Positions 33,205 to 45,288 are shown, counted from the stretch's first letter. The stretch: 64,000 bases of DNA from Shinella kummerowiae (GCF_009827055.1 NZ_WUMK01000004.1:372001-436000); one strand, 5' to 3'. Translations and numbers: made by a program. The notes: generated from the letters alone by a model not told the origin.

Positions 33205-33862
33205 CGGAAATCTCCAACCATTCGAGAAGGTCGGCGGGCGTGCGCAGGATGTGATCCGCCCCCGCCTCGACCAGTTCGGGCACGCTGGCATAGCCCCAGG
33301 AAACGCCGATCGCCGCAGCACCGGCCGCCTTCGCCATCTGCATATCGTAGATCGCGTCGCCGATAACAACCGTCCTGGCGGCGTCAATGCCCGCTTCGTC
33401 ACAGCATTCGGTCACCATGGCCGGATGCGGCTTGGACGGGCAATCGTCCGCCGTGCGCGAAACGAAGAAGGTCTTGTCGAAACCATGGGTCGCGCGGATG
33501 AGATCGAGGCCGCGGCGCGACTTGCCGGTGACCGCGCCGAGGATCAGGTCGTCCTCCCGCTCCAGCCGCGCCATCATGGCCGCGATGCCGGGGAAAAGAG
33601 GCTCCTGGAAGCCCGGTTCGCCGCGCACGCCCATATAGGTCGCCTTGTAGTGCGCGGTCATCGCCAGGGCCTCGTCGTCGACATGCGGCTTGCCCTGCAT
33701 GCGGGCAATCGCGATATCGAGCGTCAGGCCGATGATGGCCTTGGTCTCGGAAACGTCCGGCCGGGCATGGCCGAAATCGACGAAGGTGCGGGCCATGACC
33801 TCATGGATCAAGCCGACGCTGTCGACCAGCGTGCCGTCGCAATCGAAAAGAACGAGCCGCAT
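33197..33862 (-). CDS. HAD-family phosphatase, phosphoglycolate-phosphatase-like
   Basis: 221 aa. HAD motifs LFDCDGTLVDS (D7, D9), VTGKSRRG, SKPHPAM and IGDAIYDMQMAK. Substrate unknown; sugar or glycolate phosphate likely. Overlaps rluC (TGATG) and the ATP12 gene, so three genes form one operon. Confidence 0.85.
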   Translation of the reverse strand: MRLVLFDCDGTLVDSVGLIHEVMARTFVDFGHARPDVSETKAIIGLTLDIAIARMQGKPHVDDEALAMTAHYKATYMGVRGEPGFQEPLFPGIAAMMARLEREDDLILGAVTGKSRRGLDLIRATHGFDKTFFVSRTADDCPSKPHPAMVTECCDEAGIDAARTVVIGDAIYDMQMAKAAGAAAIGVSWGYASVPELVEAGADHILRTPADLLEWLEISDA

Positions 33863-34854
33863 CAGTCTTCCTCGTCCGCCATGCTCTGGTCGAAGCCGAA
33901 GAGGTTCCAGGTCTGCACCATATGCGCAGGCATGGGCGCCGTCACACGCAGCCGCCCACCGGAAGGGTGCGGGACGTCGATGCGGCGGGCGTGGAGATGC
34001 AGCTTGTTCTGTACGCCGCCGGGGAAGGCCCAGTTGAATTCGGCCTCGAAATATTTTGGGTCGCCGATAATGGGATGGCCGATATGGGCGGCGTGCACGC
34101 GAAGCTGGTGCGTGCGGCCGGTATAGGGCTCCATCTCCAGCCAGGCGAAATTCTGCGCGGCCTGTTCGATGATGCGGTAGAAGGACACCGCGTGGTCGGC
34201 GCCGTCCTCGCCGTGCTTGGCGATGCGCATGCGGTCGCCATCGGGCGTCTGCTCCTTGACGAGCCAGGTGGAAATCTTGTCCTCGCGCTTCTTCGGCACG
34301 CCCATCACCAGCGACCAATAGGTCTTCTTGGTGTCGCGCTCGCGGAAGGCTGCGGTCAGTTTCTGCGCGGCGCCACGCGTGCGGGCGATGACGAGCACGC
34401 CGGACGTATCGCGGTCAAGCCGGTGCACGAGGCGCGGCTTCTCGCCCTTCGGGCTCGTCCAGGCTTCGAGCATCTGGTCGATATGCCGGTTGATGCCCGA
34501 TCCGCCCTGCACGGCGATGCCGGGGGGCTTGTTCAGCACGATGACCTTGTCATCCTCGTGCAGCAGCATGCGGGAGAGCAGTTCGTGATCCGAGGAATGC
34601 TTCAGATCGCGGCCGGCAATCGGCCCGGCCTTCGCAGCCTTGGCGTCGACATCCATCGGCGGGATACGGATCATCTGGCCGGGCTGCACGCGCGTGTCGC
34701 TCTTGGCGCGGCCGCCATCGATGCGGACCTGGCCGGAGCGCAGCAGTTTCTGCAGCGGGCCGAAGCCGAGGCCTGGATAATGGGTCTTGAACCACCGGTC
34801 CAGGCGCATGCCCGCCTCGTCGTTCTCCACCTGCCTGTGTTCAATGCCTGCCAT
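33862..34854 (-). CDS. rluC: RluA-family 23S rRNA pseudouridine synthase, RluC-like
   Basis: 330 aa. N-terminal S4 RNA-binding domain (about 15-80), catalytic HRLDRDTSGVLV near residue 144 (Asp in the DRDTSG motif) and GRTHQLRVH near 245. RluC makes three pseudouridines in 23S rRNA; RluD is an alternative. Confidence 0.88.
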   Translation of the reverse strand: MAGIEHRQVENDEAGMRLDRWFKTHYPGLGFGPLQKLLRSGQVRIDGGRAKSDTRVQPGQMIRIPPMDVDAKAAKAGPIAGRDLKHSSDHELLSRMLLHEDDKVIVLNKPPGIAVQGGSGINRHIDQMLEAWTSPKGEKPRLVHRLDRDTSGVLVIARTRGAAQKLTAAFRERDTKKTYWSLVMGVPKKREDKISTWLVKEQTPDGDRMRIAKHGEDGADHAVSFYRIIEQAAQNFAWLEMEPYTGRTHQLRVHAAHIGHPIIGDPKYFEAEFNWAFPGGVQNKLHLHARRIDVPHPSGGRLRVTAPMPAHMVQTWNLFGFDQSMADEED

Positions 34855-34909
34855 CTTCGCCTTCTTTCGTTGCGCGTGCTTTAACGCAAGAACGGGCGAA
34901 GGGGAACAG

Positions 34910-35146
34910 CTAGAAGGCGCGGAACGTCAGCGTGGTCAGCGAACGCACGATGCCGGGAATGGAGGCGACGTGATCGTTGATGAACTTGCCGATATCCTCC
35001 TCGCTGTCGACATAGATCTTCAGGAGCAGGTCGTAGTCGCCGCTGGTGGAATAAAGCTCCGAGATGAGTTCCGTAGCGTAAAGCGCATCGGCCACCTCAT
35101 AGGTCTTGCCCGGAGCGCATTGCAATTGCACGAAAATCGGCTTCAT
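34910..35146 (-). CDS. Stand-alone Lrp/AsnC ligand-binding (RAM) protein
   Basis: 78 aa consisting only of the ligand-binding domain (VQLQCAPGKTYEVADAL; SGDYDLLLKIYVDS), with no helix-turn-helix. Stand-alone RAM proteins may bind amino acids or pair with full Lrp proteins. ATG at 35146 has GGAGG upstream. Confidence 0.88.
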   Translation of the reverse strand: MKPIFVQLQCAPGKTYEVADALYATELISELYSTSGDYDLLLKIYVDSEEDIGKFINDHVASIPGIVRSLTTLTFRAF

Positions 35147-35360
35147 CGGTCCTCCCGCGCCATCGGCGGCATGCTGAACAGCCGCCGATTCCGGCGGCAT
35201 TTCCAACTCTCTTATGACGGATTTCGCCGGACAAAGGCAAGGCCGACCGAAATTCGCACAGACTGTTAAAATTCGATGAAAATGCAACCACGGCGTTTCA
35301 CACCCGCGAAAGACGCAACTGCTAACTTACTTGGACGCAACCTAACTTTGTTGATCGCCC
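35147..35360. other. Intergenic, promoters not resolved
   Basis: 214 bases between divergent genes. AT-rich segment near 35260-35360 probably holds both promoters. No clear hairpin or operator was identified. Confidence 0.4.
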
Positions 35361-35648
35361 ATGACCCAGATCGTGACAGTCTCGCCGACCACAGCCGCCT
35401 ATGCATCGCAGGGCACGCGAACGCAGACACGCGCGAACACATTGTTCGAGGAGCGCATCCACGTCTGGAGCGAGGACGCGAAGATCCGCGGCGATGCCCG
35501 CACGGTCGCGATGCTCAATGTCATCCAGCCGCCAGCCCTTGCCCTCGCCCTCATCACCGCGACCAGCGGCACGCCGCAAGTGACCGTCGCCGAGGCACAG
35601 CGTGTCTATGACGAAAACGGAGCGCTTGTACCGCAAGAGCCCGCCTGA
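35361..35648 (+). CDS. Hypothetical protein, 95 aa
   Basis: Unrecognised. Polar N-terminus (TVSPTTAAYASQGTRTQT), then a mixed region with ERIHVWSEDAKIRGDART. No motif or signal peptide. Followed by a terminator. Ribosome site is weak, so the start is uncertain. Confidence 0.55.
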   Translation: MTQIVTVSPTTAAYASQGTRTQTRANTLFEERIHVWSEDAKIRGDARTVAMLNVIQPPALALALITATSGTPQVTVAEAQRVYDENGALVPQEPA

Positions 35649-35682
35649 TCCTCCCTCAAGAAACAGCCGTCCTCCAATACCT

Positions 35683-35709
35683 TGGCCCCGTTTTCGGGGC
35701 CATTCTTTT
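35683..35709 (+). terminator. Rho-independent terminator
   Basis: TGGCCCCG-TTTT-CGGGGCCA followed by TTCTTTT. Ends the 95-aa gene and isolates the gcv leader. Confidence 0.85.
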
Positions 35710-35799
35710 GGCTCCTTCCCTCAACGACAAAAAATTGCTCGTGAGCGACGCCGCCTCTTGCCAAAACACAGGCAAGGTCGTTATCTGAAGCCGACCTCG

Positions 35800-35968
35800 C
35801 TGGGAGAAGCTGGCCGCCTGAACAGGGTATGGCCGGTGCCGAAGGAGCAACCGCCCCGGAAACTCTCAGGCAAAAGGACCAGCAAGGTGCCGTCGGAACT
35901 CTGGAGAGAAGCGTTTTAGCAGCGCTCGCCGAAGGGATAACAATCTCAGGCGAAGGGACAGAGGGGGC
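35800..35968 (+). promoter_or_regulatory. Tandem glycine riboswitch (gcvT element)
   Basis: Two aptamers in a row. The first carries GCCGAAGGAGCAA, then AACTCTCAGGCAAAAGGAC (about 35839-35882). The second carries CGGAACTCTGGAGAGA, CGCCGAAGGG and ATCTCAGGCGAAGGGACAGA (about 35897-35963). These are the hallmark glycine-aptamer segments. Located directly upstream of gcvTHP, which it should switch on when glycine is high. Confidence 0.93.
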
Positions 35969-36005
35969 TCAGGAGAACGGCGCGACTGCGCCTGGATTGT
36001 GAGCC

Positions 36006-36050
36006 GGCGCCCGGAGGAATCGTGGGCGCCCAAGGACTGGAGGGCGCCTT
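36006..36050 (+). promoter_or_regulatory. Expression platform of the glycine riboswitch
   Basis: Self-complementary GGCGCC occurs three times (36006-36011, 36025-36030, 36043-36048), so mutually exclusive hairpins can form. The last pair encloses the GGAGGG ribosome site of gcvT and is followed by TTTT, allowing either translational or transcriptional control. Confidence 0.6.
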
Positions 36051-37190
36051 TTGGACGGATCGTCTGAACTCAAGAAAACCCCGCTTCATGCGCTGAACCT
36101 GTCGCTCGGCGGCCGCATGGTGCCGTTTGCCGGCTACGAGATGCCGGTGCAATATGCCGCCGGCGTGATGAAGGAACATCTCCACACCCGCGCGGCCGCC
36201 GGCCTGTTCGACGTGTCCCATATGGGCCAGGTGACGGTGCGTGCCCGCTCCGGCGACAATGCCGACGCCGCCCGCGCGCTGGAAACCCTGGTGCCGGTCG
36301 ATGTGCTCGGCCTCGGCGAAGGCCGCCAGCGTTATGCGCTGTTTACAAACAACGACGGCGGCATCCTCGACGACCTGATGATCGCCAATCGCGGCGACCA
36401 TTTCTACGTCGTCGTCAACGCGGCCTGCAAGGACGCGGACTTCGCCCATATGCAGGCGGCGATCGGCGACGTCTGCGAACTGACGCTGCACGACGACCGC
36501 GCGCTGGTCGCCCTTCAAGGGCCGCATGCGGAATCGGTACTTGCCGAGCTCTGGGCCGATGTCTCCTCCATGCGCTTTATGGACGTGCGCGCCTGCGACC
36601 TGCACGACGCCGACTGCATCGTCTCGCGCTCCGGCTATACCGGCGAAGACGGGTTCGAGATTTCCATTCCGGCGGATCTTGCCGAAGCGGTCTGTCGCCG
36701 CCTGCTCGACCATCCGGACGTGCTGCCGATCGGTCTCGGCGCCCGCGATTCGCTGCGCCTCGAAGCCGGCCTCTGCCTCTATGGCAACGACATCGACACC
36801 ACCACGACGCCCGTCGAAGGCGCGCTCGAATGGGCGATCCAGAAGGTTCGCCGCACGGGTGGCGACCGCACCGGCGGCTTCCCTGGTGCCGAGATCATCC
36901 TCGACCAGCTCGAAAATGGTGCGGAGCGCCGCCGCGTCGGCCTGAAGGCCGAAGGCCGCGCGCCCATCCGTGGTGGCGCGGTACTGGCAACCGATGCCGA
37001 GGGCGAGGATGTCGTGGGAACCGTCACCTCCGGCGGTTTCGGCCCGAATGTCGATGGCCCCGTCGCCATGGGCTACGTCACCAAATCCGCAGCAACGCCC
37101 GGCACGCAGCTCTATGCCGGCGTGCGCGGCAAATTCCTGCCGATCACCGTGGCGACCCTGCCCTTCGTCAAGAACACCTTCAAACGATGA
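36051..37190 (+). CDS. gcvT: Glycine cleavage system T protein (aminomethyltransferase)
   Basis: 379 aa. Takes the aminomethyl group from lipoyl-GcvH, releases ammonia and makes methylene-THF. [23 protein letters not shown] start, [12 protein letters not shown] near 190, catalytic Asp in [11 protein letters not shown] region near residue 228. TTG start at 36051 with GGAGGG six bases upstream; no in-frame ATG gives a full N-terminus. Confidence 0.93.
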   Translation: MDGSSELKKTPLHALNLSLGGRMVPFAGYEMPVQYAAGVMKEHLHTRAAAGLFDVSHMGQVTVRARSGDNADAARALETLVPVDVLGLGEGRQRYALFTNNDGGILDDLMIANRGDHFYVVVNAACKDADFAHMQAAIGDVCELTLHDDRALVALQGPHAESVLAELWADVSSMRFMDVRACDLHDADCIVSRSGYTGEDGFEISIPADLAEAVCRRLLDHPDVLPIGLGARDSLRLEAGLCLYGNDIDTTTTPVEGALEWAIQKVRRTGGDRTGGFPGAEIILDQLENGAERRRVGLKAEGRAPIRGGAVLATDAEGEDVVGTVTSGGFGPNVDGPVAMGYVTKSAATPGTQLYAGVRGKFLPITVATLPFVKNTFKR

Positions 37191-37233
37191 GCGGGCTGCG
37201 CCTGCACCGTTACTTTTTCAGAGAGGAACAAAC

Positions 37234-37595
37234 ATGTTGAAATTCACAGAAGAACACGAGTGGCTGAAGATCGAGGGCGGTGTTGCGACCGTCGGCATCA
37301 CCACGCACGCGGCCGAACAGCTCGGCGACCTCGTCTTCGTCGAACTGCCGGAAGTCGGCGCGACCTTCTCGAAGGGCGGCGATGCGTCGACCGTCGAATC
37401 GGTCAAGGCTGCCTCCGACGTCTACTGCCCGCTTGATGGCGAAATCGTCGAGGTGAACGAGGCCATCGTTGCCGATCCGTCCCTCGTCAACAGCGATCCG
37501 CAGGGCGCCGGCTGGTTCTTCAAGCTGAAGCTTGCCAACCCGGCCGATGCTGATGCCCTGATGGACGAAGCCGCCTACAAGGAGCTTGTCGGCTG

Positions 37596-37596
<1 letters not shown>
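37234..37596 (+). CDS. gcvH: Glycine cleavage system H protein
   Basis: 120 aa lipoyl carrier. Lipoylated lysine K58 in [10 protein letters not shown]. Shuttles the aminomethyl group between GcvP, GcvT and the L protein. AGAGAGGA ribosome site. Stop overlaps gcvP (TGATG). Confidence 0.97.
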
Positions 37597-40457
<2,861 letters not shown>

Positions 40458-40463
40458 CACTTG

Positions 40464-40492
40464 ATCCGGCCGATCCCGTCGGCCGGATTTTC
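40464..40492 (+). terminator. Terminator of gcvTHP
   Basis: ATCCGGCCGA and TCGGCCGGAT form a perfect 10-base stem with a five-base loop, followed by TTTTC. Confidence 0.88.
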
Positions 40493-40508
40493 GCTCGTAC
40501 CTCTCCTG

Positions 40509-40597
40509 CGTCATCCTCGGGCTCGACCCGAGGATCCACGCACGAACTCACGGCGTGCCGCGGGACTTGGATCCTCGGGGCGAGCCCGAGGATGACG
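40509..40597. repeat. Long intergenic inverted repeat, rhizobial type
   Basis: Arms of 30 bases (40509-40538 and 40568-40597) match at 29 positions and each holds the smaller palindrome CCTCGGG...CCCGAGG. The segment CGTCATCCTCGGGCT is a widespread intergenic repeat in Rhizobiales genomes. Can form a cruciform or very stable mRNA hairpin. Confidence 0.8.
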
Positions 40598-40633
40598 AAG
40601 GTGGGTGGGGCGCCGTTACCGAAAACCGATGAA

Positions 40634-40663
40634 CCCCGGCCGATCCTATCGGCCGGGGCTTTT
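40634..40663 (+). terminator. Second hairpin terminator, possibly bidirectional
   Basis: CCCCGGCCGAT and ATCGGCCGGGG form an 11-base stem (40634-40644, 40648-40658) followed by CTTTT. It resembles the gcv terminator 170 bases upstream and may also serve the response regulator gene that ends at 40686 on the other strand. Confidence 0.7.
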
Positions 40664-40685
40664 CATTTTCGGGCAGGGAGGAGGA

Positions 40686-41093
40686 TCAGGGGGCGACGGC
40701 GACGTCCAACCAGAAACGGGTAAAGCCCTCTGCGAAATCGCGGTAGCCGCTGACGGTCGAGGGTTTGACGGCATAGGCATTGGCGCCGTTTTGATAGGCG
40801 CGGTTCACGTCGACGGAATTCGAGGAGGAAGAGAGCATGATCACCGGGGTGACGGCCGTGCGCGTGCGTGCGCGCAACCGCTTGAGCAGGTCCATGCCGC
40901 TCGTTCCGGGCATGTTGATGTCGAGCAGGATATAGTCGAACGCTTCGCTGTCGAGCCGGTCGCTCGCCTGTTCCGCATCGGCGACGTGGGTGATTTCGAT
41001 CAGGCTGCCGGCATCGCTGAAGGCACGCATGACGAAGCGTACATCGACGGGATCGTCATCGACGACGATCAGCTTTCTAGCCGAGCCTGCCAC
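40686..41093 (-). CDS. Single-domain response regulator (CheY/Rcp1-like)
   Basis: 135 aa receiver only. Acidic pocket VDDDP near residue 11, phospho-acceptor D58 in ILLDINMPG, K109 in AVKPST. No output domain, so it probably works by protein binding or phosphotransfer. Overlaps the histidine kinase by 17 bases. Confidence 0.9.
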   Translation of the reverse strand: MAGSARKLIVVDDDPVDVRFVMRAFSDAGSLIEITHVADAEQASDRLDSEAFDYILLDINMPGTSGMDLLKRLRARTRTAVTPVIMLSSSSNSVDVNRAYQNGANAYAVKPSTVSGYRDFAEGFTRFWLDVAVAP

Positions 41094-42942
41094 GTTCGTT
41101 CCCCCTTGATTTTACGGGTTGCGGAAACGTCACCACGAAGCGTGCGCCCGGACCATAGCTGGTGTCAAGCGCTATCACGCCGTTGTGGCTCTCGACGATC
41201 CGCCGCGCCAGCGCCAGGCCGACGCCGGTGCCCTGATAGACCGTTTCGTCCCGGTGAAGTCTCTGGAAAACCTCGAAAATCCGTTCGACATGCTGGGGAT
41301 CGATGCCAATGCCGTCATCTTCAACGATGAAAGCAATGCCATCGTCGTTCTCTCTTGAATAGACGCGCACCACGGGGGCCTTATCCGGGTGGCGGTATTT
41401 CAGAGCGTTACCGATGAGATTCTGCGCCAGGCGCTTGAGAAGCTCCGGGTCGCCCATCACGTCCGGCAGCGGCCGGACATCGATCCGCCCGCTGGTTTCC
41501 TGCACATGGGTTTCAAGCAGCACCAGTGCATCGCGCACCACATCGGAGAGCGCGACCGGCTTTGGCGATGTGATGCGGTAGGCGATCTGGGAAAATTCGA
41601 GCAGGCTGTCGATAATGCGGCGCATGCGCGCGGCACTTTTGCGCACATGGTCCGAATAATGCGCCAGTTCGGCAAATTCACCGCGGTGCAGGTCTTCCGA
41701 AATCATCTCGGCGAACATGGAGAGATGGCGTAGCGGCGCCTTCAGATCGTGCGACACCGTCGCCGTGAACTGGTCGAGCGCCTCGTTCTTGCGGCGCAGT
41801 TCGTTCGTCTGTGCCTCCACCTGCTGCTGCTGGCGCTTGGCTTCAGTAATGTCCCGCCCGACGCTGACGACCTCGGTGACGCCGTCTTCATCGAAGATTG
41901 CGACGGCCGTCCAGAACATCCAGTCTTCCTTGCCGTCCGGCCCCTCGGTGCAGACTTCGAGCGAGCGCACGGGCGCTTCGCGCGTGTAGTTTTCGATGTT
42001 CATCAGGTCGGCGGTCTGTTCCGGCGCGCAGGCGACATCCGGCAGGTAGCGGCCGACAAGCTCGTCGGTGGTCGAGCCGACATGCGCGGCATATTTGTCG
42101 TTGGCAAAACGGATGGTGAGGTTCCTGTCGAAGCGCAGGATCATATCCGGCAGGATCTGCAGCAGCGAGAGATAGTCGCGACGCTTCTCCTCAAGCGCCG
42201 CCTCGGCGCGCTTCAATTCCGACACATCGACGCGCAACGCCACGATGTCGCCGGTTTCGGCCACATGGCTCTCGCCGCGAATCCACCGGTCCTTGCCGAA
42301 CTGGAAGACGCTTCCGCCGCTGTCGGTGTTCCTGTGGCTTTCAAGGCGCTCTCGCACCGTCTCCTCGGCCTCCGGCGTACCCTCCCGGACGCCGGGAAAC
42401 ATGCCGACGCGCAGGCTGGCGCGGGCGATACTCTCAAGGGTCGCGCCGACACGCACGGCGTCGCGCGCCTGCCCGCACCGCTCCTTGTAGGAACGGTTGA
42501 ACATGATCAGGCGTTCCTCCTGGTCGAAGATCGCAAAGCCTTCGGTCATGGTGTCGAGTGCTGCGGCAATACGCTGGCCAAGCAGGATCTGCTCGCCGTG
42601 GCTGCCGCCGCTGACAAGGCTGCGCAGGATCAGCGCGTAAGATGGGACCTCATTCTCCTCCGGAACGGCAATCACATGGGCCGTCGCATCGAAGGTCGTG
42701 CCGTTGTCGTGGCGAAAGCTGAAGACATGCGTGTTTTCCCGCCCGGCCGCAACGCAGCGGGCAAGCGTCGCAGTCGCGTCGTCGCTGTCGAAGATGAGCC
42801 TACTGGCCGGTGCGCTGCCCTCGCGATTCCAGCCGAAGGCCCGGCCGGCCGCATCATTGTGCGACACCAGCCGCGCTTGCGCGTCGACGATGACGGCAGG
42901 AAACGGCAGGTTCTGGTAAAGTGCCGCGGCAAAGCCGGTCAT
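41077..42942 (-). CDS. PAS-domain sensor histidine kinase
   Basis: 621 aa, no clear membrane segment, so cytoplasmic. Three PAS-like modules (about 5-120, 130-245, 255-370), HisKA with ATVSHDLKAPLRHLS (His near residue 395) and an HATPase domain (NLIGNALKY, DDGIGID, GTGVGLAL). Likely partner is the overlapping receiver protein. Signal unknown. Confidence 0.9.
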   Translation of the reverse strand: MTGFAAALYQNLPFPAVIVDAQARLVSHNDAAGRAFGWNREGSAPASRLIFDSDDATATLARCVAAGRENTHVFSFRHDNGTTFDATAHVIAVPEENEVPSYALILRSLVSGGSHGEQILLGQRIAAALDTMTEGFAIFDQEERLIMFNRSYKERCGQARDAVRVGATLESIARASLRVGMFPGVREGTPEAEETVRERLESHRNTDSGGSVFQFGKDRWIRGESHVAETGDIVALRVDVSELKRAEAALEEKRRDYLSLLQILPDMILRFDRNLTIRFANDKYAAHVGSTTDELVGRYLPDVACAPEQTADLMNIENYTREAPVRSLEVCTEGPDGKEDWMFWTAVAIFDEDGVTEVVSVGRDITEAKRQQQQVEAQTNELRRKNEALDQFTATVSHDLKAPLRHLSMFAEMISEDLHRGEFAELAHYSDHVRKSAARMRRIIDSLLEFSQIAYRITSPKPVALSDVVRDALVLLETHVQETSGRIDVRPLPDVMGDPELLKRLAQNLIGNALKYRHPDKAPVVRVYSRENDDGIAFIVEDDGIGIDPQHVERIFEVFQRLHRDETVYQGTGVGLALARRIVESHNGVIALDTSYGPGARFVVTFPQPVKSRGNERGRLG

Positions 42943-43064
42943 CGCTCGCGCCCCTCTCCCTGGCGATCACGCCGGCTGGCGAATACCGGCCGGGACCACG
43001 AGACTAGGCAAAACCATCAGCGAAGGAAAGGTGCAAGGATTAAGGGGGCTTGCACCCGCCGATT

Positions 43065-43454
43065 TCAGGCGCGCACCGTCGGCTGGCCGGCGGCAGCGAG
43101 TGCCGCAAGGTCTGCCGGCTTCAGTTCGACCGATTCGCCGCAGCCGCAGGCCGACGTCTGGTTCGGGTTGTGGAAGGTGAAACCGGAGCGCAGCGTCGTC
43201 ACCTCGAAGCCCATCTCGGTGCCGAGCAGGTAGAGCACGGCTTCCGGTGCTACCCAGACTCGGGCGCCGTTCCGCTCGATCAGGTCATCCTTGGCGTTGG
43301 GGTCGGTGACGAGGTCGATGGAATATTCCATGCCCGCGCAACCGCCCTTCTTGATACCGACGCGAATGCCCTTGGCCTCGCCGCCGGCATTGTCGACGAT
43401 CGCCTTGACGCGGTCTGCCGCCGCATCGGTGAGCTTCATAACTGCAAAGGCCAT
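43065..43454 (-). CDS. sufA: A-type iron-sulfur carrier SufA/IscA
   Basis: 129 aa. Three cluster ligands C39 (KKGGCAG), C103 and C105 (SACGCGE). Receives clusters from the SufBCD scaffold and passes them to target enzymes. Last gene of the suf operon; a possible start at M6 would shorten it slightly. Confidence 0.92.
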   Translation of the reverse strand: MAFAVMKLTDAAADRVKAIVDNAGGEAKGIRVGIKKGGCAGMEYSIDLVTDPNAKDDLIERNGARVWVAPEAVLYLLGTEMGFEVTTLRSGFTFHNPNQTSACGCGESVELKPADLAALAAAGQPTVRA

Positions 43455-43548
43455 GGGCCATTTCTCCTTCGACCTGCCGGGTTCAAGGCCCGACGGTTTC
43501 CGAATCCGAATCTAGTGACCCCACGTTAAGGGATCAATACTGTCTGCC

Positions 43549-43591
43549 GCGTGATCTTGTCCGAAAAGCCTGCAACTTTTCGCGATCACGC
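43549..43591. repeat. Intergenic palindrome between sufT and sufA
   Basis: Outer arms GCGTGATC/GATCACGC and inner arms CGAAAAG/CTTTTCG form a two-part hairpin that ends at the sufT stop. Similar palindromes are dispersed in rhizobial genomes. It may act on mRNA stability within the operon. Confidence 0.65.
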
Positions 43592-43971
43592 TAGTACCAG
43601 CCGACGGCGACCTGGGCTTCTTCCGACATGCGATCCGGCGTCCACGGTGGATCGAAGGTCATCTTGACCTCGACGCCGGACACGCCTTCCACCGCACCGA
43701 CCGCGTTCTCCACCCAGCCGGGCATTTCGCCCGCCACCGGGCAACCGGGCGCCGTCAGCGTCATGTCGATCTTGACCATGCGGTCGTCTTCGATGTCGAT
43801 CTTGTAGATCAGGCCGAGTTCGAAGATGTCGGCCGGGATTTCCGGGTCATAGACCGTCTTCAGCGCGGAAATGACGTCATCGCTGAGACGTGCCAGTTCG
43901 TCGGCCGGGATTGCCGAATGAACGATGCCGTCGCGGACATCCACCTTGTCTTCCGTTGCGTCGAGGGACAT
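43591..43971 (-). CDS. sufT: SufT/MIP18-type iron-sulfur maturation protein (DUF59)
   Basis: 126 aa. DUF59 signature VYDPEIPADIFELGLIY, then TLTAPGCPVAGEMP with the conserved cysteine, and TFDPPWTPDRMSEEA at the end. Auxiliary maturation factor, named SufX/SufT in alphaproteobacteria. Confidence 0.9.
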   Translation of the reverse strand: MSLDATEDKVDVRDGIVHSAIPADELARLSDDVISALKTVYDPEIPADIFELGLIYKIDIEDDRMVKIDMTLTAPGCPVAGEMPGWVENAVGAVEGVSGVEVKMTFDPPWTPDRMSEEAQVAVGWY

Positions 43972-43982
43972 GGGTTTACTCC

Positions 43983-45221
43983 TCAGGCAAAAAACTTGCG
44001 GGCATGATCAAGCGCGTCGGCGAGAGCATCCACCTCGGCGCGCGTGTTGTACATGCCGAACGATGCACGGCATGTGGAGGTGACGCCGAAGCGTTTCAAG
44101 AGCGGCTGGGCACAATGGGTGCCGGCGCGCACCGCAACCCCAGCCCGGTCGATGACCATCGACACGTCATGGGCATGGATGCCTTCCAGTTCGAAGGAGA
44201 AGATCGAGCCCTTGCCCGGCGCCGTGCCGAAAATCTTCAGCGAATTGATCGAGGACAGCCGTTCATGGGCATAATCGCGCAGATCCGCCTCATGGGTCGA
44301 AATCGCCGCGCGGCCGATCTTTTCCATGTAATCCAGCGCATGGCCAAGACCGATCGCCTGCACGATCGGCGGCGTGCCGGCCTCGAAGCGGTGCGGCGGG
44401 TCATTGTAGGTGACGATATCTTCCGTCACGTCGACGATCATCTCGCCACCGCCCTGGAAGGGCCGCATCTCTTTCAAGCGATCCATCTTGCCGTAGAGCA
44501 CGCCGATGCCGGATGGGCCATAGAGTTTGTGGCCGGTCATCACGTACCAGTCGCAATCGATGTCGCGCACGTCGACCGGCATGTGCACGGCGCCCTGCGA
44601 GCCATCGACCAGCACCGGAATGCCGCGCTCGCGGGCGATGCGGCAGATTTCCTTGACCGGAACGATGGTGCCGAGTGCATTCGACATATGCGTGATGGCG
44701 ATGAGCTTGGTGCGCTCCGTCAGGCACTTTTCGAACTCTTCGATATGGAACGCACCCGCCTCGTCCACCGGCGCCCAGACCAGCTTGGCGCCCTGCCGCT
44801 CGCGGATGAAATGCCACGGCACGATGTTGGAGTGGTGCTCCATGATCGAGAGCACGATCTCGTCGCCCTCGCCGATCTTCGGCATGCCATAGCCGTAGGC
44901 AACCGTGTTGATCGCCTCGGTCGAGGATTTCGTGAAGATGATCTCGTCGACCGAGGATGCATTCAGGAAACGGCGCACCTTTTCGCGCGCCGCCTCATAG
45001 GCATCCGTCGCAGCATTCGACAGGAAGTGCAGGCCGCGATGCACATTGGCATATTCGTTCGAATAGGCATGCGCGATCGCATCGATCACAACTTGAGGCT
45101 TCTGCGCCGAGGCGCCATTGTCGAGATAGACCAGCGGCTTGCCATAGACCGTCTTCGACAGGATCGGGAAATCCTTGCGGATCGCCTCGACGTCATAGGC
45201 CTTTGCGGGGGCGTGTTCCAT
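43983..45221 (-). CDS. sufS: Cysteine desulfurase SufS
   Basis: 412 aa PLP enzyme, group II. PLP lysine near 230 in MTGHKLYGPSG and active cysteine near 368 in GTHCAQP. Gives persulfide sulfur to the SufBCD scaffold. Start at ATG 45221 matches the family N-terminus (FPILSKTVYGKPLVYLDN). Confidence 0.95.
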   Translation of the reverse strand: MEHAPAKAYDVEAIRKDFPILSKTVYGKPLVYLDNGASAQKPQVVIDAIAHAYSNEYANVHRGLHFLSNAATDAYEAAREKVRRFLNASSVDEIIFTKSSTEAINTVAYGYGMPKIGEGDEIVLSIMEHHSNIVPWHFIRERQGAKLVWAPVDEAGAFHIEEFEKCLTERTKLIAITHMSNALGTIVPVKEICRIARERGIPVLVDGSQGAVHMPVDVRDIDCDWYVMTGHKLYGPSGIGVLYGKMDRLKEMRPFQGGGEMIVDVTEDIVTYNDPPHRFEAGTPPIVQAIGLGHALDYMEKIGRAAISTHEADLRDYAHERLSSINSLKIFGTAPGKGSIFSFELEGIHAHDVSMVIDRAGVAVRAGTHCAQPLLKRFGVTSTCRASFGMYNTRAEVDALADALDHARKFFA

Positions 45222-45288
45222 CTCGACTTCCTTGTCTACGCAATCCCGGACGCAAAACCGCTGCACACTTTTGCGGGGATTGCTCCTG

